Part shown: one piece after another, positions 9,155 through 18,820 of the stretch
How positions within the stretch are numbered: position 1 is the first letter of the stretch
Layout of the letters: each line of letters starts with the position of its first letter
Assembly (NCBI GenBank): GCA_030737835.1
Contig: CM060854.1
Coordinates: forward strand, 15,216,607 to 15,280,606
Origin: Acorus gramineus
Taxonomy: Eukaryota; Streptophyta; Magnoliopsida; Acorales; Acoraceae
Length of the DNA stretch: 64,000 bases
Direction: 5' to 3'
Notes under the pieces: generated by a model
Told to the model about the DNA's origin: nothing
What the model saw: the letters and a program-made list of their open reading frames with translations, nothing else
Databases searched by the model: none
Position numbers and translations under genes: made by a program

Positions 9155-9928
9155 GGCGGACCCCCTTGCCCCTGAGCGTTGGTTGATGGAGGTAGACAAG
9201 ATCTTCTCGACCATGCACTGCACCGACCGCCAGCGTGTTTATTGGCCACCTTCATGTTGAAGGGTAGCGCCGCCGACTGGTGGGCTACCCGATCGGTGGA
9301 CATCCCCGAGGGAGTGGAGCGACTTCTATGGGCTGGGTTCCGGAGGTACTTTCTGGAGGAGTACTTCCCATTTTCGACACGCCAGATCGTGATGCGAGAG
9401 TTCGAGCAGCTGACGCAGGGCTCCATGTCAGTCGCTGATTACTCCACACGTTTCACGAGGCTTTCCCGATTCGCCCCCGCCTTGGTGATGGATGAGGAGA
9501 CGCGATGCCGTCGTTTCGAGATGGGTCTCATTAGCACCATGGGTGCATGTCACCTCACAGGCGTTCACGAGGTACTCAGACTTGGTGTCTCGTGCGAGGA
9601 CAGTCGAGCGAGACCTTTCCCTTTGGGGGTTCCAACCCCTTCTGCAGACCAGAGACCCCCCAGGAGCCAGGACCAGGGACATCGCAAGAAGAAGCGGCCC
9701 CGCTTTGATCAGTCAGCGACCGCCGCTACTCCAGTCGATGTGGTGCCAGTGCGAGGTCCAGCACCCATTGCGGCAGTACCAGTCCAGGCCAGGCGACCGG
9801 AGACGCGGCGCTGTTACCATTGTCAGCGCATCGGGCATATTTTATATAATTGCCCTGATGCTGGCCGACCCCGTGTGCTCAGCAAGCAGCAGCCCCGCCA
9901 GCAGCAGCATCCAGGGTGGCCGAGTTGA
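9155..9928 (+). pseudogene. Chromovirus gag, capsid and zinc knuckle
   Basis: The frame resumes directly after the target duplication of the solo LTR with the capsid region: PERWLMEVDKIF, LKGSAADWWATRS, then FRRYFLEEYFP and a long helical segment typical of Ty3 capsid (retrotrans_gag family). Near the end a CCHC knuckle CYHCQRIGHILYNC (about 9812-9853) is intact; it would bind genomic RNA. The frame stops at 9926-9928 (after HPGWPS). In related chromoviruses gag runs on into protease, so a frameshift just before this stop has separated them. Confidence 0.88.
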
Positions 9929-10244
9929 CCAGAGGAGGCAGCCAGTGCAGCCTGCGAGGCGTGCCCCTGCTCCTCAGCCGCAGCTTGTTCAGGGTCGTGT
10001 TGCAGCACTTTCAGCCGAGGAGGCGCAGGCTTCGGGTAGCGTGGTCCGAGGTATTGTTTTGATCTCCCAGCTCCCTGCATATGTGCTATTTGATTCCGGA
10101 GCCACGCACTCGTTCGTGTCTCCCGTTTTCGTGAGACGGATGGGCGTGGTGTCCGCCCCTCTTGATGTTATGCTGGAGATATCATTGCCCGTCGGAGACC
10201 GTATTCTCCTCCGTTCTGTTTACCGTGGTGATTGCGGAGCATGA
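9929..10244 (+). pseudogene. Chromovirus protease, frameshifted
   Basis: The aspartic protease core YVLFDSGATHSFVS (about 10080-10121) is present with the DSGA catalytic triad, in a frame different from both gag upstream and RT downstream. It would act as a dimer to cleave the Gag-Pol polyprotein. A frame change near 10200 leads into the following segment ([16 protein letters not shown]). The active site itself is not mutated. Confidence 0.85.
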
Positions 10245-11643
10245 GTTTCCAGTAGAGTTGGTAGAGCTCGCCGTGACGGACTTCGATGCCATCCTGGGAA
10301 TGGATTGGCTCTCAGCTAGTCACGCCAGTATCGACTGTTTTGCGAAGTCGGTGTCTTTCCACCTCCCTGGTCAGAGATCTTTCCAGTTCGTGGGCGATCG
10401 GGACATAGCCCCTTTGGGGTTCGTGTCATCCATCCAGGCGTGGAGACTCCTTCAGGGAGGATGTGAGGGCTTTCTGGCGTATATTGCTGAGGAGGATGCA
10501 CCACTGCGGGCAGATATCAGTCAGACTCCGGTCGTGGCAGAATATCCGGAGGTTTTCCCCGATGATCTTCCGGGATTACCGCCGGATCGCGCGATCGAGT
10601 TTGAGATTAATCTAATTCTGGGGACTGAGCCGATTTCGAGAGCTCCGTACCGGATGGCCCCAGCAGAGCTGAAGGTGCTCAAGGAGCAGTTGGAGGAGTT
10701 GCTCGAGAAGGGCTTCGCACGTCCGAGTGTTTCTCCGTGGGGAGCCCCTGTTTTGTTCGTTCGGAAGAAGGACGGTTCGCTGCGTCTTTGTATTGATTAC
10801 AGGCAGCTGAACAAGCGGACCGTGAAGAACAAGTACCCCTTGCCACGGATTGACGATCTGTTTGACCAGCTCCAGGGAGCGCGTGTCTTTTCTAAGATCG
10901 ATCTCCGTTCGGGCTACTATCAGCTGAAGATCCGGGAGTCAGATATTCCGAAGACGGCCTTTCGTACCCGTTATGGGCACTACGAGTTTCGAGTACTGCC
11001 GTTTGGGTTGACGAATGCGCCGGCAGCCTTCATGGATCTGATGAACCGGGTGTTTCGGCCCTTCCTCGACTCCTTCGTAGTAGTCTTCATCGATGATATT
11101 CTGGTGTACTCGAGGAGTCTTGAGGAGCACGCTGACCATCTCCGCACTGTCTTGGAGACTTTGGCCCGACATCAGTTGTTCGCCAAGTTCAGTAAGTGCG
11201 AGTTTTGGTTGGAGCGTATGGCCTTTCTAGGCCACGTGATTTCCGACGAGGGTATATCTGTGGACCCGGACAAGACGCTCGCCGTGTCGAATTGGCGTCG
11301 ACCGTCGAACCCCACAGAGATTCGGAGCTTCCTGGGTTTGGCGGGTTATTATCGGAGGTTTGTCGAGGGTTTCTCGAAGATAGCTGTTCCTCTGACCCGC
11401 CTCACTCGGAAGGATGTCCGGTTCGAGTGGTCCCCATCTTGCGAGGAGAGCTTCCTGGAGTTGAAGCGAAGGCTCACCTCAGCGCCAGTTCTTACCATTC
11501 CGTCTGGGAGTGGTGGATTCGCAGTCTACTCCGATGCATCGTGGCTGGGTTTGGGTTGCGTCCTGATGCAGTACGGTAAGGTTGTGGCTTACGCGTCGCG
11601 TCAGTTGAAGCCCCATGAGCAGAATTACCCACCCACGATTTAG
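10245..11643 (+). pseudogene. Chromovirus reverse transcriptase and start of RNase H
   Basis: After the protease flap comes the linker and the RT domain. Visible are the palm motifs [29 protein letters not shown] and the catalytic FIDDILVYS (two Asp), then the connection segment [19 protein letters not shown]. The RNase H domain begins with VYSDAS (first catalytic Asp) near 11521-11540. The frame is long and otherwise clean, about 490 codons, and ends at TAG 11641-11643 because one base is missing near 11630. RT copies the element RNA into DNA in the particle. Confidence 0.92.
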
Positions 11644-13421
11644 AGTTAGCAGCGATCATCTTTGCGCTGAAGATGTGGAGGCACTACCTCTATGGCGAGG
11701 AGTTCGAGCTCTTCACTGATCACAAGAGCTTGACTTACTTGCAGTCCCAGCCGGAGCTCAACATGCGTCAGAGACGTTGGGTCGAGTTCCTGAAGGACTA
11801 TGACTGTGACATCGCTTACCATCCGGGTAAGGCGAATGTCGTGGCCGATGCTCTCAGCAAGCAGCCCTTGGGCATGGCCGCCCACTTGGCTGTACGTCGT
11901 TGGAGGCTTCTGGAGGAGGCCGCTTGCTGGATCAGCGTTCGAGAGACACCTGCGGGTGGCTTTTTGGCCAGGCTAGTGGTGCAGCCCGTTCTTCTCAATG
12001 AGATCTGCACGGCTCAGGGGCAGGATCCTCACTTTCTAGTCCTCTCTGAAGGCGTCGCCTGGGGCGAGCGTCCGGACTACCAGATTCGCGAGGACGGAAT
12101 CCTGCGGTTCAGAGGTCGAGTATGCATTCCTGACGACGCAGAGTTGAAGCAGAAGATCTTGGACGAGGCCCATCGTTCGAGGTACACAGTGCATCCTGGT
12201 GGCACGAAGATGTACAGGGGCCTTCGTCGTGGCTACTGGTGGCACGGGATGAAGGCGGATATTGGCCGTTTCGTTGCCCGTTGCTTGGTATGCCAGCAGG
12301 TGAAGTCAAAACATCAGCGTCCTGCGGGGAAGCTGCAGTCCATTGAGATTCTTCAGTGGAAGTGGGAGCAGATCACCATGGACTTCGTTTCGGGCTTGCC
12401 GAGGTCACGTTCGGGTCGCGATGCCATCTGGGTAATCGTCGATCGACTGACTAAGTCCGCTCATTTCCTCCCCATTCGACTCACCAATTCTCTGGACACC
12501 CTGGCACAGTTGTTTGTCTCCGAGATTGTTCGTCTCCATGGCACTCCCGTCAGCATCATTTCTGATAGAGACGCGAGGTTTACTTCGAGGTTCTGGCATA
12601 GCCTTCAGCACGCCCTTGGTACGAACCTCAACTTCAGTACAGTGTTTCATCCGTAGACGGACGGCCAGTCGAAGAGGATGATTCAGACCCTGGAGGACAT
12701 GCTGCGAGCTTGCGTTCTCGACTTTGGGGGCAGTTGGGAGAGGCATCTTCCGTTGGTGGAGTTTGCCTACAACAACAGCTACCACTCGAGTATTCGGATG
12801 GCACCATATGAAGCGCTCTATGGCCGCAGCTGCAGGCCCCCCTTGTGTTGGGACGAGGTCGGAGAGCGCCAGTTGGAGGGACCAGAGATCATCCACCAGA
12901 CCTCAGAGATGGTCAAGACGATTCGTGAGCGTATCTGAGTCGCTCAGAGCCGTCAGAAGAGCTACGCCGATCGTCGTCGCCGTGAGCTCGCCTTCGAGGT
13001 TGGTGACCATGTTTTCCTAAAGGTGTCCCCGATGAAGGGCATCTTCCATTTTAGTGTGCGAGGCAAGCTGAGTCCGCGTTTCATTGGGCCGTTTCTCATC
13101 CTTGAGAGGATTGGAGAGGTGGCCTATCGCATAGCCCTGCCCCCACAGTTGGCTCAAGCCCATGACGTCTTCCATGTCTCGCAGCTGAGGCGTTACATCC
13201 ACGATCCTGCTCACGTTATTCCGTTCGAGCCGCTCGTCTTCGAGCCGGACTTGTCATTCGTGGAGCAGCCGATCGAGATCCTGGACCGACGCGAGAAGAG
13301 GCTCCGCACCAAGACCGTCCAACTGGTTAAGGTGCGATGGCAGCACCGTTCTGGTGCCGAGGCCACTTGGGAGCGCGAGGACGCCATGCGTGGCGCATAT
13401 CCGCATCTTTTCCCTTCCTAG
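11644..13421 (+). pseudogene. Chromovirus RNase H end, integrase and chromodomain-like tail
   Basis: The frame continues RNase H ([18 protein letters not shown]), then the integrase zinc-binding region (H-H-C-C, ending [11 protein letters not shown]) and catalytic core (MDFVSGLP, then ISDRDARF). The third catalytic residue, the Glu expected in the GQSER-type motif, reads Lys here (GQSKRM near 12664-12681). There are two in-frame stops, TAG at 12655-12657 and TGA at 12936-12938, each explained by a C-to-T change in a CAG or CGA codon. The C-terminus (about 13257-13421: IEILDRREKRLRTKTV..ATWERED) is a chromodomain-like module of the plant chromovirus kind, thought to direct integration to heterochromatin. 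No functional integrase can be made. Confidence 0.9.
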
Positions 13422-13456
13422 ATGTTTTTGTATTAATTTTGTGGACAAAATTTCCT

Positions 13457-13469
13457 AAGGGGGGAAGAA
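13457..13469 (+). other. Polypurine tract
   Basis: AAGGGGGGAAGAA lies directly before the TG of the 3' LTR and would prime plus-strand synthesis. Its position confirms the LTR start at 13470. Confidence 0.93.
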
Positions 13470-14737
13470 TGTTATATATGTGTCACTTTTAGCCTTTTGG
13501 TCACCTTTGGGACATTTCTAGCAGTTTTTCAATCGGAACCGCTAAAATCTTGGACTTTTAGCTATCTGCATGAGCTTGAGAACTCCGATTGAAAATCTAA
13601 CTGCACATTATGAGTCCTGGTGCCATTTTGAGCCACTCACAAAAATTTCATCGAATTCCGGTAACGTTTTAGAATTTGGCAGTTCTGAATCGTATCCGGG
13701 TTTTGACCGAGTGGGAATGTCAAAGGGGGGACTTGACCAAGTCAAGGAGACTTGGACCAAGTCAAATTTGACCATTGACTTGGTCAAATATTTTTGTTTT
13801 TTTGTGTGGTTGGGTTGACTCAAAGTCAATCCCCACCAACCCTAATTGTTCATAAGTGTGTGAGTGTGTGTGTGTGTGTGTTACTATACCTAGGCGTCCC
13901 CCTTCTTCCCCATCTCCATCTCCCTCTCACACACTCATCACTCACTCCCTCTTCTTCCTTTTGTCCATTAGAGGTAGTAGAAGAAGAAGAAGAAGAAAAC
14001 CATAGAAAGGGAAAAGAAAGGTAAGAGTGTGATCTACCTTTGCATGGTGTTTGATTTGTTTTCCCTTTTCTCTATCTCCCTCTCATGGCTTCCCCCACCC
14101 CTGTTTTCAGCCATTTCTAGGGCTTGAGAGTGGCTGAGGAGGTGGTGGTGTTGGTGGTGGCGAAAGAGGTGGTTTGGTGCGCAAAGGGCACCCGAGTTTT
14201 TCCCCCCTTGTTCTTCCTCTCCTTGAATAAGTCCTCCTCCTCCCTTTTTAGATGATTGTTAGGGTTTATAAGTGGTCAAGCATGCCTTGCATGGGTGGTA
14301 GGGGTCTGGGAGAGCTGAGGAGGGGGTGGGAAGGGTTTGGGCGCGCGCGCAGAGAAATTCAAGCGTGCGCAGGCGTGCGCGCACGTCTGCGCGGGCAGAC
14401 GGGCGCGCTGGCGGGCGCGCGCTGGTACGCGCTGGGCTGGACGCACGGTGCACGCGGGCGTGGGCGAGCGTGGGCGCGCGGGGAGGGGCGTGGCAGTGCG
14501 CCCGGGGTGCTGGAGCGCATGCGTGCATGCGCATTCGTGCGTGCGCGTGCGGGGGGCCATGCGTGTGGCTGCCCGAGGGTTCGGGTGGGTGTCGGGGCAC
14601 TCGGACTCGCGTGCGTACGTGCGTGCTCGCATGCGTGCGAGTTCGTATGCATGCTTGTCCGAGTATTTGGGTATTTCTAGTAAATTTCATGTGTATTGTG
14701 TAGTTTACTCACCATATTGAATGCCCATGTCTTGCAG

Positions 14738-14773
14738 ATCTTGGCGAACTGTCATGCAACGACCCGGGTTTCG
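14738..14773 (+). other. Predicted LTR mini-exon, 3' LTR copy
   Basis: The same 36-nt segment between TGTCTTGCAG and GTGAGTGG as in the 5' LTR, with two or three substitutions in the segment and both splice consensus sites retained. Confidence 0.5.
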
Positions 14774-15617
14774 GTGAGTGGGTCAATCCAACCCAGTAGG
14801 GAGGCGTTCGATGCACGTAGGCGTGCATTGCCCTCCCCTGGGGCACCATAATTGTATATTAACTTGTGCTAAATGAAAAAAACTATGTAATGCATGTGTT
14901 AATATGATGTAACAATGGCATATTAGACATTGTATGCTAGGGATATACATCCATATATCATGTATAGAGGCCCATACATGCCTAGACACCATGTCCCATG
15001 CTTGGAAAGCCTTGGCCTACGCATGTTTCCCATTTAGTTTAATTTATTTAAATCAAAATGAGAATATATTGTTTCAAGCATGCCTTAGAGAATATTATAA
15101 CCTTGTTGTTGTAATATATGATTCCCCGCATCTTAGTTATGCGCCCTGGAGGAATTCTTGAGAATTCATGACATTAGAAATGTTAGGAAGCGTTGTCGAT
15201 GGATCCAAGAGGATCGTATCCGTGTGGGTAGGCTGTTTTCTCCCCTTCGTTGGATCCGAGTAGGGACTCCCCGGCGTTGGAAAGCTGTCCTGACAGAGGG
15301 CTCCCATCTGTAGGTACCTCCGATGCGTCGGACAGTGCTGATCGTGGGAGTATATATTAGGTAGAGGCTACGGAGTGTGGGAGAGGCTACCGGTGGACCA
15401 AGGGTGGAGAGCAGTCTAGTCTGTCCCAAAAGGCCCATGTCACCCCTTAAAGGGTGAGGGTGAGGGTGGGGTGGGTCGGCGATGTTACGACCCACTAGCT
15501 TGTGTAGTTACTCCCGTTTAGGGACTTTAATTATTTAAGGTTAATATGAGTTATGTTGCATAGATTGTGCCATTCACTGAGCGTGTGGCTCACCCCTCGC
15601 ATATTCTTTTCCTCCAG

Positions 15618-15670
15618 TTATATCTGAGTCGGATTTGAAGGAGGAGCTCCCCGAGGCATCACAGCAGTAG
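15618..15670 (+). other. Predicted LTR terminal exon, 3' LTR copy
   Basis: It follows TTTTCCTCCAG. The same acidic frame as in the 5' LTR, with a synonymous change (CTG to TTG for Leu), ends at TAG 15668-15670. Confidence 0.45.
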
Positions 15671-16017
15671 CGGAGTAGCGTCACGTTTTGGGTTCTGCGA
15701 GTGAGAGGCCATCAGCATCCCCTTCTTGCTTGTATGTATTGTTATCCGTGCTTGGGCACAACACTTGTATTTGGATGTCTTTGTTTATATTAGCTCTCAC
15801 AGGACAGTTGATTATGTATTCGGGTCTGTAATATGTCTTTGAATTACAGACTCAGTCGTTTAAGCTTCCGCTATATGTATATATATTATGTCAGCTACAT
15901 TATTGATATTGTTGTTATTTTTTATGTTGTTTAGAGTATTTTGTTGATCTCCTGTATAGACTGCTGATATTATATATATTTGCCACGTATCGAGGACGGC
16001 CGCCCTGGGGCGTGACA

Positions 16018-16631
16018 CCACAGCCCTCCTCAGCCTTCTTTGGCTTCTTGTGCTTCCTTCTTCACCTTCTCTTTCATTTGCTTCTTCCTCCTCCTTCTCC
16101 ACACACAAAGAGGGGAAAAAAAAGAGACCAAGAGAGGAAGAGAAGGTGTTCCACGAAATGGGAGAGAGGGGGAGAGAGAGAGAGGGCAAAAATGTCATTT
16201 TCATGCCCAAATAGTGTCTAGGGGTGACCATAAGGGGGGGTGAGGTTAGGGTTAGGCTCACCCACTCACATACCAAAAGACCAAAGGTTTCTTCATCACT
16301 AAGCAAGGTGGGGGTAAGGTTACCAAAGGTCACCACATCCTCAAAATATCTCACACTATTCGACCAACCAGGAACTCTCAAAACCCGGATACGGTTCAGA
16401 ACTGCATATTTTTCAAAACGTTACCGAAATTCGATGAAATTTTTATGGGTAGTACTAAACGGTACCAGGACCCATAATATGTAGTTAGATTTTCAATCAG
16501 AGTACTCCAACTCCTGCAGGTGGTTAAAAGCCAAAATTTTAGCGACTCCGATCAAAAAAGAAAAAGGCCCTGAATGACCCAGATGTGACCAAGGCTTAAC
16601 TAAAATGGCTCCAAATGACACAGGCATAACA
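16018..16631 (-). mobile_element. Antisense LTR remainder, host of the chromovirus insertion
   Basis: On the minus strand it begins at 16631 with TGTTATGCCTGTGTCATTTG, the LTR start of the same superfamily, and holds its conserved GATTGAAAATCTAACTACAT and CATCGAATTTCGGTAACG blocks. Its other part lies before the chromovirus, around 2560-2608. It is inserted into the FRS-like sequence that starts at 16632. Confidence 0.75.
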
Positions 16632-17540
16632 ATGTCCACTACGCAGAGAAGTGAAAGCATGAATGTTTTTTTTATAATTATGTCAATTCGAAAACAACAT
16701 TGAAGCAGTTTGTGGAACAATATGATAATGCACTGAAAAGCAAAGTTGAAAAGGAGGAGAAAGCTGATTTTAATTCAACAAATTCAATCATTCCTCTGCT
16801 TACGGATTTTGGATTTGAGAAACAATTTCAAGAGGCGTATACACATGACATTTTTAGGAAGGTCCAGAATGAAATAAAGGGGATGATATTTTGTAATCTC
16901 ATACATGTTTCAAATGTAGGTTGTGTCAGATACTTTGTTGTTGATGACATTTCAAAGGGCAAGGATGGAGCAACCAAGAAAATAGATTATCAAGTTCGTT
17001 TTGATGAAGGCAAACAGGAGGTTCGATGCCTATGTTGTCTTTTTTAATTTAAAGGTATCATGTGTAGACATTCCATGAAAGTGATGATACACACCAACAC
17101 ACTAGAAGTCCCTTCACAATTCATTCTTGATCGTTGGCGAAAGGGCATTAAACGACAACACAATTTTGTGAAGAATTGTTATGTGGACAGCATGTCAAAT
17201 GAGCAAATGTGGAGGCACCATGAATTGTATTACAAGTTTGTGGCAATTGCTAAGGGTGTTGTTGTCTCATCTGAGAAGTTTGAGTTTTGCAAAAAGTATC
17301 TTGATTCATTGTATGATGAATTGAAAGACACCATTCCGGAGAATGTGAACTGCAACAGTGTTGGTGAAGACCATATACCAGTCTCAATAATCCATTCTCC
17401 TTTCAAGGTTAGAAGTAAATGACGACCACCATCGAGAAGGAAGGCATCCAAGGTATACAAGCCAAGGAACAAGAAAGCGAGGATACCGCATGGTTCTAAT
17501 GATCAATTGGTTGGAGAAGCTGCTGGATCTTCTTTAGTTT
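16632..17540 (+). pseudogene. FAR1/FRS-like MULE transposase, C-terminal fragment
   Basis: The segment starts exactly at the LTR boundary with MSTTQRSESMN, then after a frame change near 16690 continues KQFVEQYDNALKSKVEKE, the conserved run after the MULE transposase core in FAR1/FHY3/FRS proteins. A SWIM zinc finger follows (CLC...G-I-M-C-R-H, about 17026-17073), interrupted by an in-frame TAA at 17045-17047. The frame resumes to RWRKGIKRQHN and VRSK, stopped at 17420-17422, with a basic tail to about 17540. Catalytic core residues are missing because the 5' part is cut off. Such proteins are either domesticated transcription factors or transposases; the decay and context favour a dead transposon copy. 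Confidence 0.82.
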
Positions 17541-18131
17541 GATTTTCTTTTGCATATATTGTTATGTAGCTCGTTTTGATAAAATTACAATTGAGACAAT
17601 TTGTTGCCTTTATTCAAATTTCAGATACAGTTATCATAATCCAGATACTCGATTGGAATAAATACAAAAAACCAATTAAATATGCACCTTTAATTATTTG
17701 TTACTAGTACTTTGTATGTATAAATGTTAAATATGGTCATAGACATGTTAAATAATAATTGTTCTTCAAAAAATCCGACAACCCCGTCACCTTTTATTGA
17801 ATACCATGTGTTCGAATACACATCACATAATTCAGATACACAGTACTCATATGAGATATTTCAGTCACTACGAGATTCCCCTACATGGTTATACACCTAA
17901 CCAGTCCTTTCAATCAAACTTTGTTGTCATATGATCAAACATCGTTAAACGGATGCACAAAATTTGTTTCATTTACAGATTGCACAAAAAAATATCAATA
18001 TTGTTTTTCATTTGATGGAACATCAACAAAACCTACAAATATCTAAATTGTCATATGCTGACAAACAAAAACTAGACTATGCAATGATGTGCTACATTGT
18101 TTTTTGCATGTAAACACAACGCGTTTGTCAA
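17541..18131. other. AT-rich spacer between convergent MULE genes
   Basis: No gene is seen. The spacer separates the 3' ends of the FRS-like fragment (+) and the Ulp1-like gene (-). It contains several copies of CAGATAC (near 17624, 17643, 17836), a motif that recurs throughout the non-coding parts of this locus. Confidence 0.5.
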
Positions 18132-18815
18132 TTATAGTTCCAGATGCATTGTTCTAATCATGTGGTCCTCTTCAGTGTACGTTCGGTGCTTGTCATTCAA
18201 GAATTTGTGTATGATGTTTGCCCTTATTGATCTACACCTTTTTTTCCCATCATGCCAGTCGCTATTTCCTCCCCAGCAACGTATTGTCTCATGATTTCGA
18301 GGATTACTGGCCCACAGTCCATTCTACAAGAGAAAAAAAAATCATGTGGCATAAATTCATACAATTTTGAACTATGATATATGAATGATACTTACGAGAT
18401 ACAATATTGCTGCGGTGCATCAATAACAGAGTTGATTTGTCCAACCGTGATCCAATTGAATTCTTTGATAAATTCTTTCATCTGTTTTTATGTCCAGATA
18501 CAATTACAGTGAAATTCAGATACTTATATTTTACCATATCTAAAAGCATGTTATTTCATGACATGATAATTTAATAGAGTAGAAAAAGAAGTTTATACCA
18601 ATTTGGTAACAAGTTGTAAATGTGTGTCATCCTCTTCGCATTCAGGACGTAATGAATTGTAATGACTCCAGACATTTTCAGTTACATCGTACACTGCTAA
18701 TGTCCAGTGATTGTGGTTGTGTAGAGGAAAGTGTATGAAACTATGCAAGTGCAGATCAAGTTTGTGGGTCACCAGGCTACGAAATAGATGATGTTGCTTT
18801 TCATTTATTAGCGCT
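18132..18815 (-). pseudogene. Ulp1-type cysteine protease (C48), C-terminal exons, broken
   Basis: Three exons on the minus strand with GT..AG borders: 18815-18599, 18481-18396 and 18323-18132. The first carries HFPLHNHNHWTLAVYDVTEN, the His-Trp and Asp region of Ulp1/SENP catalytic domains. The second reads WITVGQINSVIDAPQQYC. The third has DCGPVILEIMRQY with the catalytic Cys, then a frame change after GVDQ, then ANIIHKFLNDKHRTY..EDHMIRTM and stop TAA at 18134-18132. Ulp1 enzymes remove SUMO-like modifiers; transposon-borne versions are common cargo of plant MULEs. The gene continues upstream at 21213-23357, separated by inserted LTR DNA. Confidence 0.82.
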
Positions 18816-18820
18816 TGGGA

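Larger units (their letters stand above)
2609..16017 (+). mobile_element. Ty3 chromovirus (Tekay/Del-like), complete but defective
   Basis: A full-length LTR retrotransposon: 5' LTR 2609-5121, primer binding site, gag, protease, reverse transcriptase, RNase H, integrase with a chromodomain-like tail, polypurine tract, and 3' LTR 13470-16017. The LTRs begin TG and end CA. The flanking pentamers CCAAA (2604-2608) and CCACA (16018-16022) differ at one base, so the target duplication is imperfect. The order protease-RT-RNase H-integrase, the initiator-Met primer site and the C-terminal chromodomain-like segment place it among plant chromoviruses, most like Tekay/Del (family knowledge). A solo LTR sits inside gag. 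Frameshifts and stops make it non-autonomous now. Confidence 0.93.
13470..16017 (+). repeat. 3' LTR of the chromovirus
   Basis: It starts TGTTATATATGTGTCAC and ends GGGGCGTGACA. It pairs with the 5' LTR and is about 2548 bp long. Flanking segments of the pair differ by only scattered substitutions. The GC-rich tract (about 14335-14560) is rearranged and longer than in the 5' LTR. The donor-like GGGTAAGT of the 5' LTR is GAATAAGT here (about 14224-14231), so that predicted splice site is lost. Confidence 0.93.
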
